25,095 nucleotides of DNA from CAYVBJ01 sp964415185 (GTDB lineage Bacteria > Bacteroidota > Rhodothermia > Balneolales > Balneolaceae): assembly GCA_964415185.1 (NCBI GenBank), contig CAYPZI010000035.1, forward strand, positions 1 to 25,095. Reading direction: 5' to 3'. A program made the translations under genes and the position numbers. This document shows positions 6,921 through 15,627 of the stretch, piece by piece. The notes under the pieces were generated by a model. The model searched no databases. It was given only the letters and a program-made list of their open reading frames with translations, and was not told the origin of the DNA. Position 1 is the first letter of the stretch. Each line of letters starts with the position of its first letter.

Positions 6921-8369
6921 ATGTCGACAATTGCTGATGAGAAGTATGAAGCGGTAATAGGTCTTGAAGTACATGCCCAGCTTTTAACGGAAAGCAAGGC
7001 ATTTGCCCCTGTATCTACTGAGTTTGGACAGGCTCCGAATACGAATGTAACACCTTTATGCCTCGGCCATCCGGGAACGCTCCCTGTATTGAATGAAAAT
7101 CTCGTTCGGTATATCATCAGAATGGGGCTGGCTACAAACTGTGAAATTTCACAAAAATCTATTTTTGCACGCAAAAATTATTTCTACCCGGATCTGCCAA
7201 AGGGATATCAGATTTCACAGTATGAAACACCGATTTGCCACAATGGTGAAATCCACATTGAACTGGATGATTATGAGAAAACCATCGGCCTGACAAGAAT
7301 CCATATGGAGGAAGATGCCGGAAAATCAATTCACGACCAGGATCCCTACCATACTCTTGTTGACCTGAACCGTGCTGGCGTGCCCCTGATTGAAATTGTT
7401 TCGGACCCCGATATGCGTACGCCGCAGGAGGCTTATGCCTATCTTACAAAAATCAAACAGATTGTGCAGTATCTTGAGATCTGTGACGGGAATATGGAGG
7501 AAGGGAGCCTGAGATGCGATGCCAATGTTTCAATTCGTCCACGCGGCCAGGAGACGTTGGGAACCCGAACCGAACTCAAAAACATGAACTCTTTCAGGAA
7601 TGTTGAGAGAGCCATCCAATTTGAAATTGAACGCCAGATTGACCTTGTTGAGTCGGGTGGTACCGTTGTGCAGCAGACCCTTCTCTGGGATGCAAACAAG
7701 CTTGAAACCAGGCAGATGAGGTCGAAGGAAGAAGCACACGATTACCGGTATTTCCCCGAGCCCGATATTCCGCCAGTAGTCGTGACCGATGAATTCCTTG
7801 AAGAGGTCAGAAACGAACTGCCGGAAATGCCGGACGTGCGGCTGGAACGCTTTCAAAAAGAGTTTCAGCTTTCACATGATGATGCCGTAATTTTGACCGG
7901 TGACCGTTATCTTGCAGACTATTTTGAAGAAGGACTTCAGACACTGAACGATCCCAAAGCATTTGCAAATATCATTCTTTCAGAGGTTTTACGTGTTTTG
8001 AATGATAAAAGCATAACCATCCGCGAGTTTTCGGTAAGCCCTGAAAAATTGGCGAACCTCGTAAAACTGAAACTGGATGAGAAGGTCAATTCGTCTGCCA
8101 TGCAAACGATTTTTAATCACATGGTTGAGGCTGGAAAGGATGCGGAAAAGCTGGCAGAAGAACTCAATTTGCTCCAGGTTTCGGATGAAGGTTTTGTGGC
8201 ACCTATCATTAATGAAGTAATCGAATCCAATCCCGATGAAGTGAAGCGGTATAAAGAAGGTAAAAAAGCACTGATCGGTTTTTTTATTGGCCAGGTTATG
8301 AAAAAATCGAAGGGCAAAGCCAATCCAAAACAGGTAAGGGAACTGGTTTCAGACCGCCTGGAAAAGTAA
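6921..8369 (+). CDS. gatB: Asp-tRNA(Asn)/Glu-tRNA(Gln) amidotransferase subunit B
   Basis: GatB is the tRNA-binding kinase subunit of the GatCAB complex, which phosphorylates and then amidates mischarged Glu-tRNA(Gln) or Asp-tRNA(Asn). The 482-residue length is normal. Family stretches include VIGLEVHAQLLTESKAF near the N terminus, CLGHPGTLPVLN, the RKNYFYPDLPKGYQISQYE block, MEEDAGKS, DLNRAGVPLIEIVSDPD, and the C-terminal tail domain with IIVxxPDEV-like NEVIESNPDEVKRYKEGK and GQVMKKSKGKANP. GatA and GatC are not adjacent, which is common. It probably starts an operon with the lipoprotein gene 22 bp downstream. Any regulation through the palindrome cluster upstream is conjecture. Confidence 0.97.
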   Translation: MSTIADEKYEAVIGLEVHAQLLTESKAFAPVSTEFGQAPNTNVTPLCLGHPGTLPVLNENLVRYIIRMGLATNCEISQKSIFARKNYFYPDLPKGYQISQYETPICHNGEIHIELDDYEKTIGLTRIHMEEDAGKSIHDQDPYHTLVDLNRAGVPLIEIVSDPDMRTPQEAYAYLTKIKQIVQYLEICDGNMEEGSLRCDANVSIRPRGQETLGTRTELKNMNSFRNVERAIQFEIERQIDLVESGGTVVQQTLLWDANKLETRQMRSKEEAHDYRYFPEPDIPPVVVTDEFLEEVRNELPEMPDVRLERFQKEFQLSHDDAVILTGDRYLADYFEEGLQTLNDPKAFANIILSEVLRVLNDKSITIREFSVSPEKLANLVKLKLDEKVNSSAMQTIFNHMVEAGKDAEKLAEELNLLQVSDEGFVAPIINEVIESNPDEVKRYKEGKKALIGFFIGQVMKKSKGKANPKQVRELVSDRLEK

Positions 8370-8391
8370 TACTTATAAAATAGTAGATTAT

Positions 8392-9765
8392 ATGATATCA
8401 AATATTCCAAGCAAAATATTTTTTTTAGTTCTTTTGACATTTTCTGCCTTTGCCTGTTCGTCGGCACAAGATGAAAGTCAAACCGTAATAAATGGCAGGC
8501 TTACTGTAGATCCCGAACTGGATGATACAGGCAATTACAGTAATATTGATCTGATGATTGCATTCAGAAACAGTGAAGGTAGTGTTACGGATACCGTCTA
8601 TCATGCTATTACGGATCAGGATGGTTATTTCAGCGGCATCGCCAGGTTTGAAGAGAAAAATATCTATCCGCTCGTTATTTCAAGAAATAACAACGAACTT
8701 GCAGTTGTAAACCTGGTGCTTGCCGACGGAGATTCTGTCCGGATTGACGGAGAATTGCCTGACCTGGAATCCTCAATCGAAATTAAATCAGCTGAAAATA
8801 ACATCTATGAAACCGTTGACCGTATTGACAGAAATTTTGGCCGTGTGATGCGATTCATCTCTTCAGGAGCTGTTTCTGATGACAGCCTCGATATAGAACT
8901 TCAAAAATGGAGTGATATCTACTGGGATATCTATAATGATAATCCCGGAACATTTGCTGCAAATCGTTCACTTTCGAGATCGGTTGCCATTTTGCAAGGC
9001 TGGAACGACTCGCTGATGGTGGAGAGAATAAACACCGCTTTTGAAAAAGACGGAGAGCTGCCGGCCTCGGTAAGAATGACAGGCATGCGTTACTATGCAA
9101 ACAGCGATGGCGTAGACAGGGCTGTTTCTTTCCTGGAAAAACTGGAAAAAACCGAAGATGACAGTGATGATGTAATGTCTATTCAAATGAATATGATTAA
9201 ACTGCTATATGACAGCACCCGGGTTGATATAGCCTCTGAAAGGCTTGCAAGTTTCCAGCAAACCTATAGTGAACATCAGGCCGAAATGCAGTGGGCTGAA
9301 AGAATGAAAACCGATGTCGAAAAGTTTTCGGCCGGAAGCATAATGCCCGAATTTGAAATAGTTGATATTGAAAATAATGTTGTGAACAATGACTCGCTCA
9401 GGGACAGCCCTTATCTGCTGGAGATAACCCGACTGGATAATGCTCTCTACCAGCAACAGTTTGACAGGCTCCTGGTGATCGATCAAATTTACAAGCCGGT
9501 TGGGCTGAAAATTGTGACCATTCCCGTAGGTGTTTCCGAGGTGGCTTTAAATGCATTTCTTGAAGAGCGCGGCCATAGATGGCATTTTGCAAAACCGGGA
9601 ACGTATGACGCTGAAAATCTTTTGAAATCACTCAATGTTAATAACATTCCGGCCAGGTACCTTGTGAATGGAAAAGGAGAATTGATCAGAAAATATGTCG
9701 GAACTGATTTCGAAGATATTATTACTGGACTGCAAAAAATCAGAACGAACAAGGAAGAACTATGA
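8392..9765 (+). CDS. Lipoprotein with DUF4369-like and redox-inactive thioredoxin-like domains
   Basis: A 457-residue predicted lipoprotein: the signal peptide ends in FSAFAC with lipidated Cys22. Residues about 33-125 look like the beta-rich DUF4369-type domain that often precedes TlpA-type thioredoxins in Bacteroidota relatives. The middle (about 130-310) is helical. From about 318 a thioredoxin-like fold begins at GSIMPEFEIVDIENN and includes the cis-Pro strand NNIPARYLVNGKGELI. Where the CxxC should be, the sequence reads ITRLDNALYQ and has no cysteine, so disulfide chemistry is unlikely and a binding or scaffold role is inferred. It overlaps tpiA by 4 bp (ATGA), suggesting translational coupling, although no functional link to glycolysis is evident. 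Confidence 0.8.
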   Translation: MISNIPSKIFFLVLLTFSAFACSSAQDESQTVINGRLTVDPELDDTGNYSNIDLMIAFRNSEGSVTDTVYHAITDQDGYFSGIARFEEKNIYPLVISRNNNELAVVNLVLADGDSVRIDGELPDLESSIEIKSAENNIYETVDRIDRNFGRVMRFISSGAVSDDSLDIELQKWSDIYWDIYNDNPGTFAANRSLSRSVAILQGWNDSLMVERINTAFEKDGELPASVRMTGMRYYANSDGVDRAVSFLEKLEKTEDDSDDVMSIQMNMIKLLYDSTRVDIASERLASFQQTYSEHQAEMQWAERMKTDVEKFSAGSIMPEFEIVDIENNVVNNDSLRDSPYLLEITRLDNALYQQQFDRLLVIDQIYKPVGLKIVTIPVGVSEVALNAFLEERGHRWHFAKPGTYDAENLLKSLNVNNIPARYLVNGKGELIRKYVGTDFEDIITGLQKIRTNKEEL

Positions 9766-10535
9766 GAAAATTTTTGATTGCCGGCAACTGGAAAATGAAT
9801 GCAGGCCCGGGGGAAGCAAAATCTCTTGCTGCGGGACTGAAAGAAAAATGGTCAGGCAAAAAATTTGAGGCCGATGTCCTGGTCTGCCCACCGTTTTTAT
9901 CCGTACCCTATGTAACGGATGAGCTGAAGGCTACAAATATTGAAACAGGGGTTCAAAACATCTATCCCGAAGATAACGGTGCATATACCGGAGAAATAAG
10001 CTGCTCGATGGTTAAGGATGCCGGATGCACTTATGTTATTGCAGGCCATTCCGAAAGAAGGGAATATTTTGATGAATCGGATGACTTTATTGCGTCAAAA
10101 GTAATAAAGATACTGGATGAAGGCCTCAGGCCAATTTTGTGTGTCGGCGAAAAACTGGAACAGAGAAAGGCAGGTGATCACCAAAAAGTAGTACTTAAAC
10201 AACTGGATGCCGTTTTGAAACACCTGAGAGCTGAACAGTCACCGGAATTTGTAATTGCCTATGAACCGGTTTGGGCTATTGGCACAGGCGAAACAGCTTC
10301 ACCGGAACAGGCCCAGGAAATGCACCAATACATTCGCCAGATTCTTTCCGAAAGATGGTCGAAAGAGAGAAGTGACGAGGTGCGGATTCTCTACGGCGGC
10401 AGCATGAAACCGGGTAATGCAGAAGAGCTGCTTTCGCGGCCCGATGTTGACGGCGGGTTGATCGGTGGCGCCAGCCTGAAGGCAGACAGTTTTAGCGAAA
10501 TAATTGAAATAGCTGAAAATTTGTCCGGCAAATGA
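9762..10535 (+). CDS. tpiA: Triosephosphate isomerase
   Basis: TpiA interconverts dihydroxyacetone phosphate and glyceraldehyde 3-phosphate in glycolysis and gluconeogenesis. The 257-residue TIM barrel retains every catalytic element: AGNWKMN with Asn9 and Lys11, AGHSERR with His96, and AYEPVWAIGTG with the base Glu168, followed by loop 6. The phosphate-binding LYGGSMKPGNA and GGLIGGASL segments complete the active site. The start overlaps the lipoprotein stop (ATGA at 9762-9765). The end overlaps purD in the same way (ATGA at 10532-10535), so it is embedded in an operon with tight coupling on both sides. Confidence 0.98.
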   Translation: MRKFLIAGNWKMNAGPGEAKSLAAGLKEKWSGKKFEADVLVCPPFLSVPYVTDELKATNIETGVQNIYPEDNGAYTGEISCSMVKDAGCTYVIAGHSERREYFDESDDFIASKVIKILDEGLRPILCVGEKLEQRKAGDHQKVVLKQLDAVLKHLRAEQSPEFVIAYEPVWAIGTGETASPEQAQEMHQYIRQILSERWSKERSDEVRILYGGSMKPGNAEELLSRPDVDGGLIGGASLKADSFSEIIEIAENLSGK

Positions 10536-11821
10536 ACAAGAAGAACATTCTTCTGATCGGCGGTGGTGGGCGTGAACATGCCATTGCCTGGAAATTGACT
10601 CAATCCGAACGGCTTGGAAATCTGTATATCGCACCCGGAAATCCGGGCACTGCCGGTTGCGGCACGAATACAGACCTTCAAACCGGTAATTTTCAAAAGG
10701 TTCTTGATTTTGTGGAATCCAATCATGTCGATTTCGTAATCGTGGGGCCGGAAGCACCCTTGGTTAACGGCATTACTGATTTTCTTGAAAATGAGGGGGT
10801 AAATGTGTTTGGCCCATCGGAAAAGGCTGCAAAACTTGAAGGCAGCAAAGCTTTTGCCAAAGAATTTATGCAGAATTTCAACATTCCTACGGCAGCTTTT
10901 AAATCATTCGACTCGGACAACGAGGAAGAGATTACAGGATATGTGAAAGAGCTTGACACATATCCCGTGGTTTTAAAAGCGGACGGGCTTGCCGGCGGCA
11001 AGGGTGTATTTATATGCGATAATTTTGAAGAGGTTGAGCTGAGACTCCGGCAGTTTAAAGAAGACAGTAACCTGAGCAAGGCAGCCGGTACCATTGTTGT
11101 CGAGGAATTTCTCAAGGGTGAGGAGGCCTCTGTCTTTGTGGTATCGGACGGACACACAGCCCGGATTTTACACAATGCACAGGATCACAAAAGAATCGGG
11201 GAAGGCGACACGGGCTTGAATACAGGCGGGATGGGCGCATATTGCCCTGCACCTGTTATCTCCGAGGATATGCTGGCAAAAATCGATAAAGAGATCATTA
11301 TGCCTACCATAACCGGCATGCAGGTTGCCGAAAGAGATTACAAGGGCATTTTGTATATCGGCCTGATGATTACGGATGACGGACCCAAGGTAGTTGAATA
11401 TAATTGCCGGTTCGGTGACCCGGAATGCCAGGTTATATTACCTTCTCTAAACAATGACCTGCTCGAACTTGTCGAAGCTACAATCGAACAAAATCTGGAT
11501 AACATTACCATTCAAACCGACGGAGAATACAGGTGTTGTGTGGTAATTGCGAGCAAGGGCTACCCCGTTAAATATGAAAAAGGAAAAAAGATTTACGGAC
11601 TCAATCAGATTGACGAAGATGCCCTGTTGTTTCATGCCGGTACAAGCATGAATGAAGGTGAACTGGTAACCAATGGCGGACGTGTTCTTAACTTGGTAGG
11701 CAAGGGTTCGACATTACAATCAGCTATCGACCATGCTTACAGAAATGTCAGTAAAGTTCAATTCGAAAACGTTTATTACAGGGCCGATATCGGGGCGAAA
11801 GGCGTGAAACGGCTCGGTTAG
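10532..11821 (+). CDS. purD: Phosphoribosylamine-glycine ligase (GAR synthetase)
   Basis: PurD joins glycine to phosphoribosylamine using ATP, the second step of de novo purine synthesis. The 429-residue protein has the ATP-grasp architecture: LLIGGGGREHA at the N terminus, FGPSEKAAKLEGSKAFAK, the ATP-binding LKADGLAGGKGV, EEFLKGEEAS, GDTGLNTGGMGAY and the metal-site stretch YNCRFGDPECQ. Length and motifs are complete. It is coupled to tpiA by a 4-bp overlap and followed after 8 bp by the NHL-type gene. The other purine gene here, purA, lies in a separate unit at the right end. Confidence 0.97.
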   Translation: MNKKNILLIGGGGREHAIAWKLTQSERLGNLYIAPGNPGTAGCGTNTDLQTGNFQKVLDFVESNHVDFVIVGPEAPLVNGITDFLENEGVNVFGPSEKAAKLEGSKAFAKEFMQNFNIPTAAFKSFDSDNEEEITGYVKELDTYPVVLKADGLAGGKGVFICDNFEEVELRLRQFKEDSNLSKAAGTIVVEEFLKGEEASVFVVSDGHTARILHNAQDHKRIGEGDTGLNTGGMGAYCPAPVISEDMLAKIDKEIIMPTITGMQVAERDYKGILYIGLMITDDGPKVVEYNCRFGDPECQVILPSLNNDLLELVEATIEQNLDNITIQTDGEYRCCVVIASKGYPVKYEKGKKIYGLNQIDEDALLFHAGTSMNEGELVTNGGRVLNLVGKGSTLQSAIDHAYRNVSKVQFENVYYRADIGAKGVKRLG

Positions 11822-11829
11822 GAAATCAA

Positions 11830-12708
11830 TTGAAAAAATTGAATAAAAGTTGTGTTATAACCGCTATCCTGATTCTTCTCTGGTCAGGAATCTACTCTGA
11901 AGAACTATACTCCCAGCAAAAGGATGAGCTCTCCTTCCTGGTTGTATCTCAAAAACTCAATATGCCGGAGTCAGTTTATGTTACTCCGGGAGGCACTATT
12001 TACGTTGTTGAAAGAGGAAATCACCGCCTTCTGGAATTTGATAGTGAAGGCAAGCTTTCAGCCACCCTCGGTAACCAGGGTTTCGGGGAATTTCAGTTCA
12101 ATCGTCCGACGGATGTAGATGCAACAAACGGTTTAAAAATCTACATTGCCGATTCCAATAATGGCAGGGTTCAGGTTTATGACAATCGCTTTCAGTTTTT
12201 GTCTGCTATTCAGAGAGAAAGAAATTCAAGATTTACAGGTGATATTGAACCAACTACCCTAACGGCTAATCCGATGGGAGACCTGTTTATTTACGACAAT
12301 GACAGGCACAGGATTCTTAAATATAATACAAATGGCATTTTTGAAATGGAAAGAAGCCTCAGGGGGATGGAAATTGCGGAAGTCTCCGGTATGAATGCCA
12401 GTGAAGATTCAATTTACCTGCTCGACAAGAAAAGCGGGATCATTCATGTATTGAATCAATCACTGCAATACCGGCAATTTTATGGTGGCTGGAATCATCT
12501 TCAGGCCATGTTTGTGAAGCATGGCCAGTTTGTGGTTATGGATGGCAGTGAACTGGTGCACATGAATCTGAACGGACAAGTACAAAACCGGAAAATACTG
12601 GTTCAGAACGACATAAAAGCGATTTCTTTCTATGGCAGGGTGTTTGCAGCAATTGCAGAAAAGTCACTTGTCATTTATGACTTCCCGTTTTTGCAGCAGT
12701 TTCGTTAA
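11830..12708 (+). CDS. Exported NHL-repeat / six-bladed beta-propeller protein
   Basis: The 292-residue protein has an N-terminal hydrophobic signal (ITAILILLWSGIYS, about residues 10-23) and then propeller blades. NHL-type phrases are visible: VYVTPGGTIYVVERGNHRLL, IYIADSNNGRVQVYD and LFIYDNDRHRILKYNTNG. There is no lipobox cysteine, so it is expected to be periplasmic or outer-membrane-associated. Such propellers usually bind partners or ligands and are not enzymes; the role here is unknown. The start is TTG, 8 bp after the purD stop. Later in-frame ATGs would remove the signal peptide, so TTG is preferred. It is probably the last gene of the gatB-to-purD operon. Confidence 0.8.
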   Translation: MKKLNKSCVITAILILLWSGIYSEELYSQQKDELSFLVVSQKLNMPESVYVTPGGTIYVVERGNHRLLEFDSEGKLSATLGNQGFGEFQFNRPTDVDATNGLKIYIADSNNGRVQVYDNRFQFLSAIQRERNSRFTGDIEPTTLTANPMGDLFIYDNDRHRILKYNTNGIFEMERSLRGMEIAEVSGMNASEDSIYLLDKKSGIIHVLNQSLQYRQFYGGWNHLQAMFVKHGQFVVMDGSELVHMNLNGQVQNRKILVQNDIKAISFYGRVFAAIAEKSLVIYDFPFLQQFR

Positions 12709-12848
12709 CATTTGAACCGTCAGCCGTCGGATTCATGGTAATAAACTACCGGTTTTTGACAGCCACAAACAACACACAACGAACCGGCGCATCCGGTACA
12801 AATCTGATGCAACTACAAAATCCGCGACTTGTACTTTTACGTTAAGTC

Positions 12849-12853
12849 AGGAG
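12849..12853 (+). promoter_or_regulatory. Shine-Dalgarno AGGAG before the LuxE-like gene
   Basis: AGGAG stands 10 bases before the ATG at 12864. It is the only clear leader Shine-Dalgarno in the window, where other genes have A/T-rich leaders without one. This supports the chosen start and makes the gene's expression signal stand out from its neighbours. Confidence 0.6.
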
Positions 12854-12863
12854 TTCAGAAAAT

Positions 12864-13853
12864 ATGTCACACTCCTTCATTTTTAATGAATTGATTCCCT
12901 TCGATGAGCGTGCAGGGAGAGTCTTCAGGTTTCAGTATGAGAAAAATGCTGTTTACAGGGAATTTTGCAACACACTGGAGAGCAAGTATGAGTCATTTAC
13001 AGGCAAAAGTGTCTATCCGCTTTTACCTGTTCGTGCATTTAAAGAGGCGGATGTGATTTCATTTTCAAAAAATGAAGCTGAGCTTGTTTTCAAAAGCAGC
13101 GGTACCGGAGAGATGCAAAGAAGCAGGCACTACCTGAAGTCGCCGGAGCTTTACCGGCAGTCGGTTGTTCAGGGTTTTAGCTGTTTTTATGATCCGTCTG
13201 ATTTTACAATTCTTTGCTATACACCGGGGTATGATGAGAACCCCGATTCGTCATTGGTTTACATGTTAAACCTGTTGTGTAAACTTGATAAGGCCGGCCA
13301 AAGCAGGTTTTTGCCCTTGGAACAACCGCTTGTAAAAAGTGAAATCGGAAAAATTAAAAAATCAGGGAAAAGAGTGATGCTTTTCGGAGCGGCCTTCGGT
13401 CTGATGGATCTTGCCGGGGTGTCCGGGTTAAGGCTGCCGGCCGAAAGTGTTGTGATAGAGACAGGAGGGATGAAAACTTATCGAAGGGAAATGACAAAAG
13501 ATGAGCTGCATGGGAGACTGTCGCAAGGGTTTGGGATCAGCCGGGATCAAGTACATTCGGAATACGGAATGTGCGAGCTTCTCAGCCAGGCGTATGCAAC
13601 AGATGATGGATGGTTTGAAACTCCGCACTGGTTGCAGGCCAGGGTTTATGATCCTGGAAATCCCATGAGAACATGCAAACCGGGAGAGGAGGGCAAAATC
13701 GGAATTGTGGATCTTGCAAATTACGAATCGTGCAGTTTTATACTGACAGACGACAAAGGCGTGATCGATGAACGCGGCCGTTTCAGGGTTTTGGGCCGGT
13801 GGAATCCATCCGATTTGAGGGGATGTAATTTTTTGATCGATCGTGATTTATAA
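12864..13853 (+). CDS. LuxE-like acyl-protein synthetase / AMP-dependent acyl-activating enzyme
   Basis: A 329-residue member of the LuxE/PaaK branch of the adenylate-forming superfamily, which activates a carboxylic acid with ATP and passes the acyl group on. Visible features are the phosphate-binding SSGTGE (78-83), VVIETGGMKTYRREMTKDEL (about 195-214), the adenylate-site SEYGMCELLSQAY (about 232-244), and the C-terminal LGRWNPSDLRGC with Cys321. In LuxE of luminous bacteria a cysteine near the C terminus carries the acyl group, and Cys321 may be its counterpart. No luxC, luxD, acyl carrier protein or phenylacetate genes lie nearby, so the substrate is unknown. It has its own leader (155 bp) and a Shine-Dalgarno, suggesting a single-gene unit. 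Confidence 0.85.
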   Translation: MSHSFIFNELIPFDERAGRVFRFQYEKNAVYREFCNTLESKYESFTGKSVYPLLPVRAFKEADVISFSKNEAELVFKSSGTGEMQRSRHYLKSPELYRQSVVQGFSCFYDPSDFTILCYTPGYDENPDSSLVYMLNLLCKLDKAGQSRFLPLEQPLVKSEIGKIKKSGKRVMLFGAAFGLMDLAGVSGLRLPAESVVIETGGMKTYRREMTKDELHGRLSQGFGISRDQVHSEYGMCELLSQAYATDDGWFETPHWLQARVYDPGNPMRTCKPGEEGKIGIVDLANYESCSFILTDDKGVIDERGRFRVLGRWNPSDLRGCNFLIDRDL

Positions 13854-14023
13854 AGGCTGCCCGGAGATTGTATCAGTTTGTAAAAACTTGAGTGATATAT
13901 ATGATTCGGTTTTGAATTCCTGCAATATTCAGCTTTGAATTTACTATTTTATATAACAGGAACAATCAAACGGCCGGCTTTTTTTAACCCGGTAAAAATC
14001 GACATAACCAAAAAAATCAGACT

Positions 14024-15307
14024 ATGGATTCAGCTAAACTTATTATTGACAATCAGACATTTGAACTTGATATCATCGAAGGGTCGGAAGGGGAAAGAGC
14101 GATCGATATCACGAACCTGAGAAACGATACCGGTTATATCACTTCGGATACGGGATATAAAAGTACCGGTGCAACAAGAAGTGCCATTACGTTTTTGAAT
14201 GGAGAGGAAGGTATTTTAAGATACCGCGGGTATCCGATCGAACAGCTGGCCGGGCATTCCTCTTTTCTTGAAGTCTCTTATCTTTTGATTTACGGTGAGC
14301 TCCCTGAAGCAGACGAACTTGAATCGTTTAAAGACGGGATTACCCGCCACACGCTTGTACACGAAGATATGAAGAAATTGTATGAGGGATATCCTGAAAA
14401 AGCACATCCAATGGGTGTTCTGGCTTCGATGATCAGCGCATTGTCGACGTTCTACCCCGATGCACATAATACCAAACTGGACCCGGAACAGGTTGACGTC
14501 ACAATCAAACGTCTGATTGCAAAAAGCGCAACCATCGCGGCTTGGTCGTACAGAAAATCACAGGGTTTCCCGGTTATGTATCCACAGAACCGTCTCAGCT
14601 ATTGTGAAAATTTTCTGCACATGATGTTTGCACTTCCCACGGAAGAGTACAAGGTAAATCCTGTGGTGGCAAAAGCTCTGAATATCTTGTTGATCCTGCA
14701 TGCCGATCATGAACAGAACTGCTCCGCATCCACGGTACGGATTGCAGGATCTTCCCACGCCAGCCTTTATGCGGCCATTTCTTCGGGAGTATGTGCGCTA
14801 TGGGGACCTCTGCACGGGGGGGCCAACCAAAAAGTAATTGAGATGCTGAAAGAGATTCATGCACAGGGCGGAAATGTTGAAAAGATGATTGAAAAGGCAA
14901 AAGATAAGGAGAGCGGTTTCCGGCTGATGGGTTTTGGCCACCGCGTTTATAAAAATTTTGATCCCAGGGCAAAAATCATCAAATCGGTTTCAGATGAAGT
15001 GCTGAACGATCTCGGTGTTGACGATCCGCTGCTTGATATTGCCAAGGGGCTCGAAGAGGTTGCCCTGAACGACGACTATTTTGTGGAACGCAAGCTCTAT
15101 CCGAACGTGGATTTTTACTCAGGTATTCTCTACCGTGCGATGGGCATTCCCACAGAAATGTTTACTGTGATGTTTGCCCTCGGCCGCCTGCCCGGCTGGA
15201 TTGCCCAATGGAAAGAGATGCGCGACAATAACGAGCCGATTTCGCGTCCCCGACAGATCTATGTCGGCGAAACCGAGCGGGATTATGTTAAAGTTGAGAA
15301 CCGGTGA
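14024..15307 (+). CDS. gltA: Citrate synthase (type II, bacterial hexameric-like)
   Basis: Citrate synthase condenses oxaloacetate and acetyl-CoA at the entry to the TCA cycle. The 427-residue protein matches the long bacterial form in length and carries the catalytic triad: His264 in GPLHGGANQ, His306 in GFGHRVYK and Asp363 in NVDFYSG. LHADHEQNCSAST (226-238) supplies the oxaloacetate-binding His229. The N-terminal small domain (MDSAKLIIDNQTFELDI) is the extension typical of the E. coli type. The leader is A/T-rich and lacks a Shine-Dalgarno. The gene stands alone: 170 bp separate it from the LuxE-like gene and 320 bp from uvrA. Confidence 0.97.
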   Translation: MDSAKLIIDNQTFELDIIEGSEGERAIDITNLRNDTGYITSDTGYKSTGATRSAITFLNGEEGILRYRGYPIEQLAGHSSFLEVSYLLIYGELPEADELESFKDGITRHTLVHEDMKKLYEGYPEKAHPMGVLASMISALSTFYPDAHNTKLDPEQVDVTIKRLIAKSATIAAWSYRKSQGFPVMYPQNRLSYCENFLHMMFALPTEEYKVNPVVAKALNILLILHADHEQNCSASTVRIAGSSHASLYAAISSGVCALWGPLHGGANQKVIEMLKEIHAQGGNVEKMIEKAKDKESGFRLMGFGHRVYKNFDPRAKIIKSVSDEVLNDLGVDDPLLDIAKGLEEVALNDDYFVERKLYPNVDFYSGILYRAMGIPTEMFTVMFALGRLPGWIAQWKEMRDNNEPISRPRQIYVGETERDYVKVENR

Positions 15308-15375
15308 CTGATAAAACCGCAATGGGCACAAAGCCGGGCTATGAACCATAATCCTGTTACCCGCCGAAATAAAAT

Positions 15376-15402
15376 CTGCGGGATTCGCGTGATCTGCGTG
15401 AG
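15376..15402. repeat. Three-unit array with 9-nt period
   Basis: Three adjoining 9-mers occur: CTGCGGGAT (15376-15384), TCGCGTGAT (15385-15393) and CTGCGTGAG (15394-15402). Length and composition resemble the CCGTGAATT-type units at 843-878, with a pyrimidine-pyrimidine-G start and a GA-containing end. It sits just downstream, on the minus strand, of a possible gene remnant. The role is unknown. Confidence 0.55.
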
Positions 15403-15411
15403 ATAACAGTT

Positions 15412-15510
15412 CTACGATTCTATAGCAACATCCAGTTTATCGATGTAATCTGCTAAATTTTTTTCATCCAAAACCAAAAATTCAACTGAATTAAAACTTA
15501 CCGGAATGCA
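15412..15510 (-). pseudogene. Possible C-terminal remnant of an unidentified gene
   Basis: On the minus strand a frame bounded by TAG on both sides encodes 32 residues including VEFLVLDEKNLADYIDKLD and ending in VAIES. The composition is protein-like (charged amphipathic helix), but there is no start codon and no recognised family. A second open stretch of 35 codons starts at an ATG overlapping the uvrA start (15628) and ends at 15521 in another frame. The two might be one frameshifted small gene. Chance open frames cannot be excluded. Confidence 0.2.
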
Positions 15511-15627
15511 CTATCTGATCTCAATGTTTGTAAGTAAATAATGTCTTATTTTGGTAGCCTGTAAAAAGGTGTATATCCGGCAATCTATTGTTTAATCCAA
15601 TCTGAAATCCAAATTTAACAGAATACA

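Larger units (their letters stand above)
15308..15627. other. 320-bp intergenic region between gltA and uvrA
   Basis: No clear gene occupies this stretch. It holds a three-unit 9-nt array at 15376-15402, described separately. On the minus strand there are two short protein-like open stretches in different frames: one at 15412-15510 ending in TAG, and one from an ATG at 15626-15628 to a TGA at 15521-15523. The uvrA promoter should lie here, but I see no convincing promoter motif and no T-tract terminator for gltA. Confidence 0.5.

Noticed and set aside
10299..10757. Minus-strand open frame across the tpiA-purD junction
   Set aside because: It overlaps two certain genes coupled by an ATGA overlap, and its translation has no recognisable pattern.
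12783..12797. Small hairpin ACCGG-CGCAT-CCGGT before the LuxE-like gene
   Set aside because: The stem is only five pairs with no T-tract. Such short palindromes are expected by chance.
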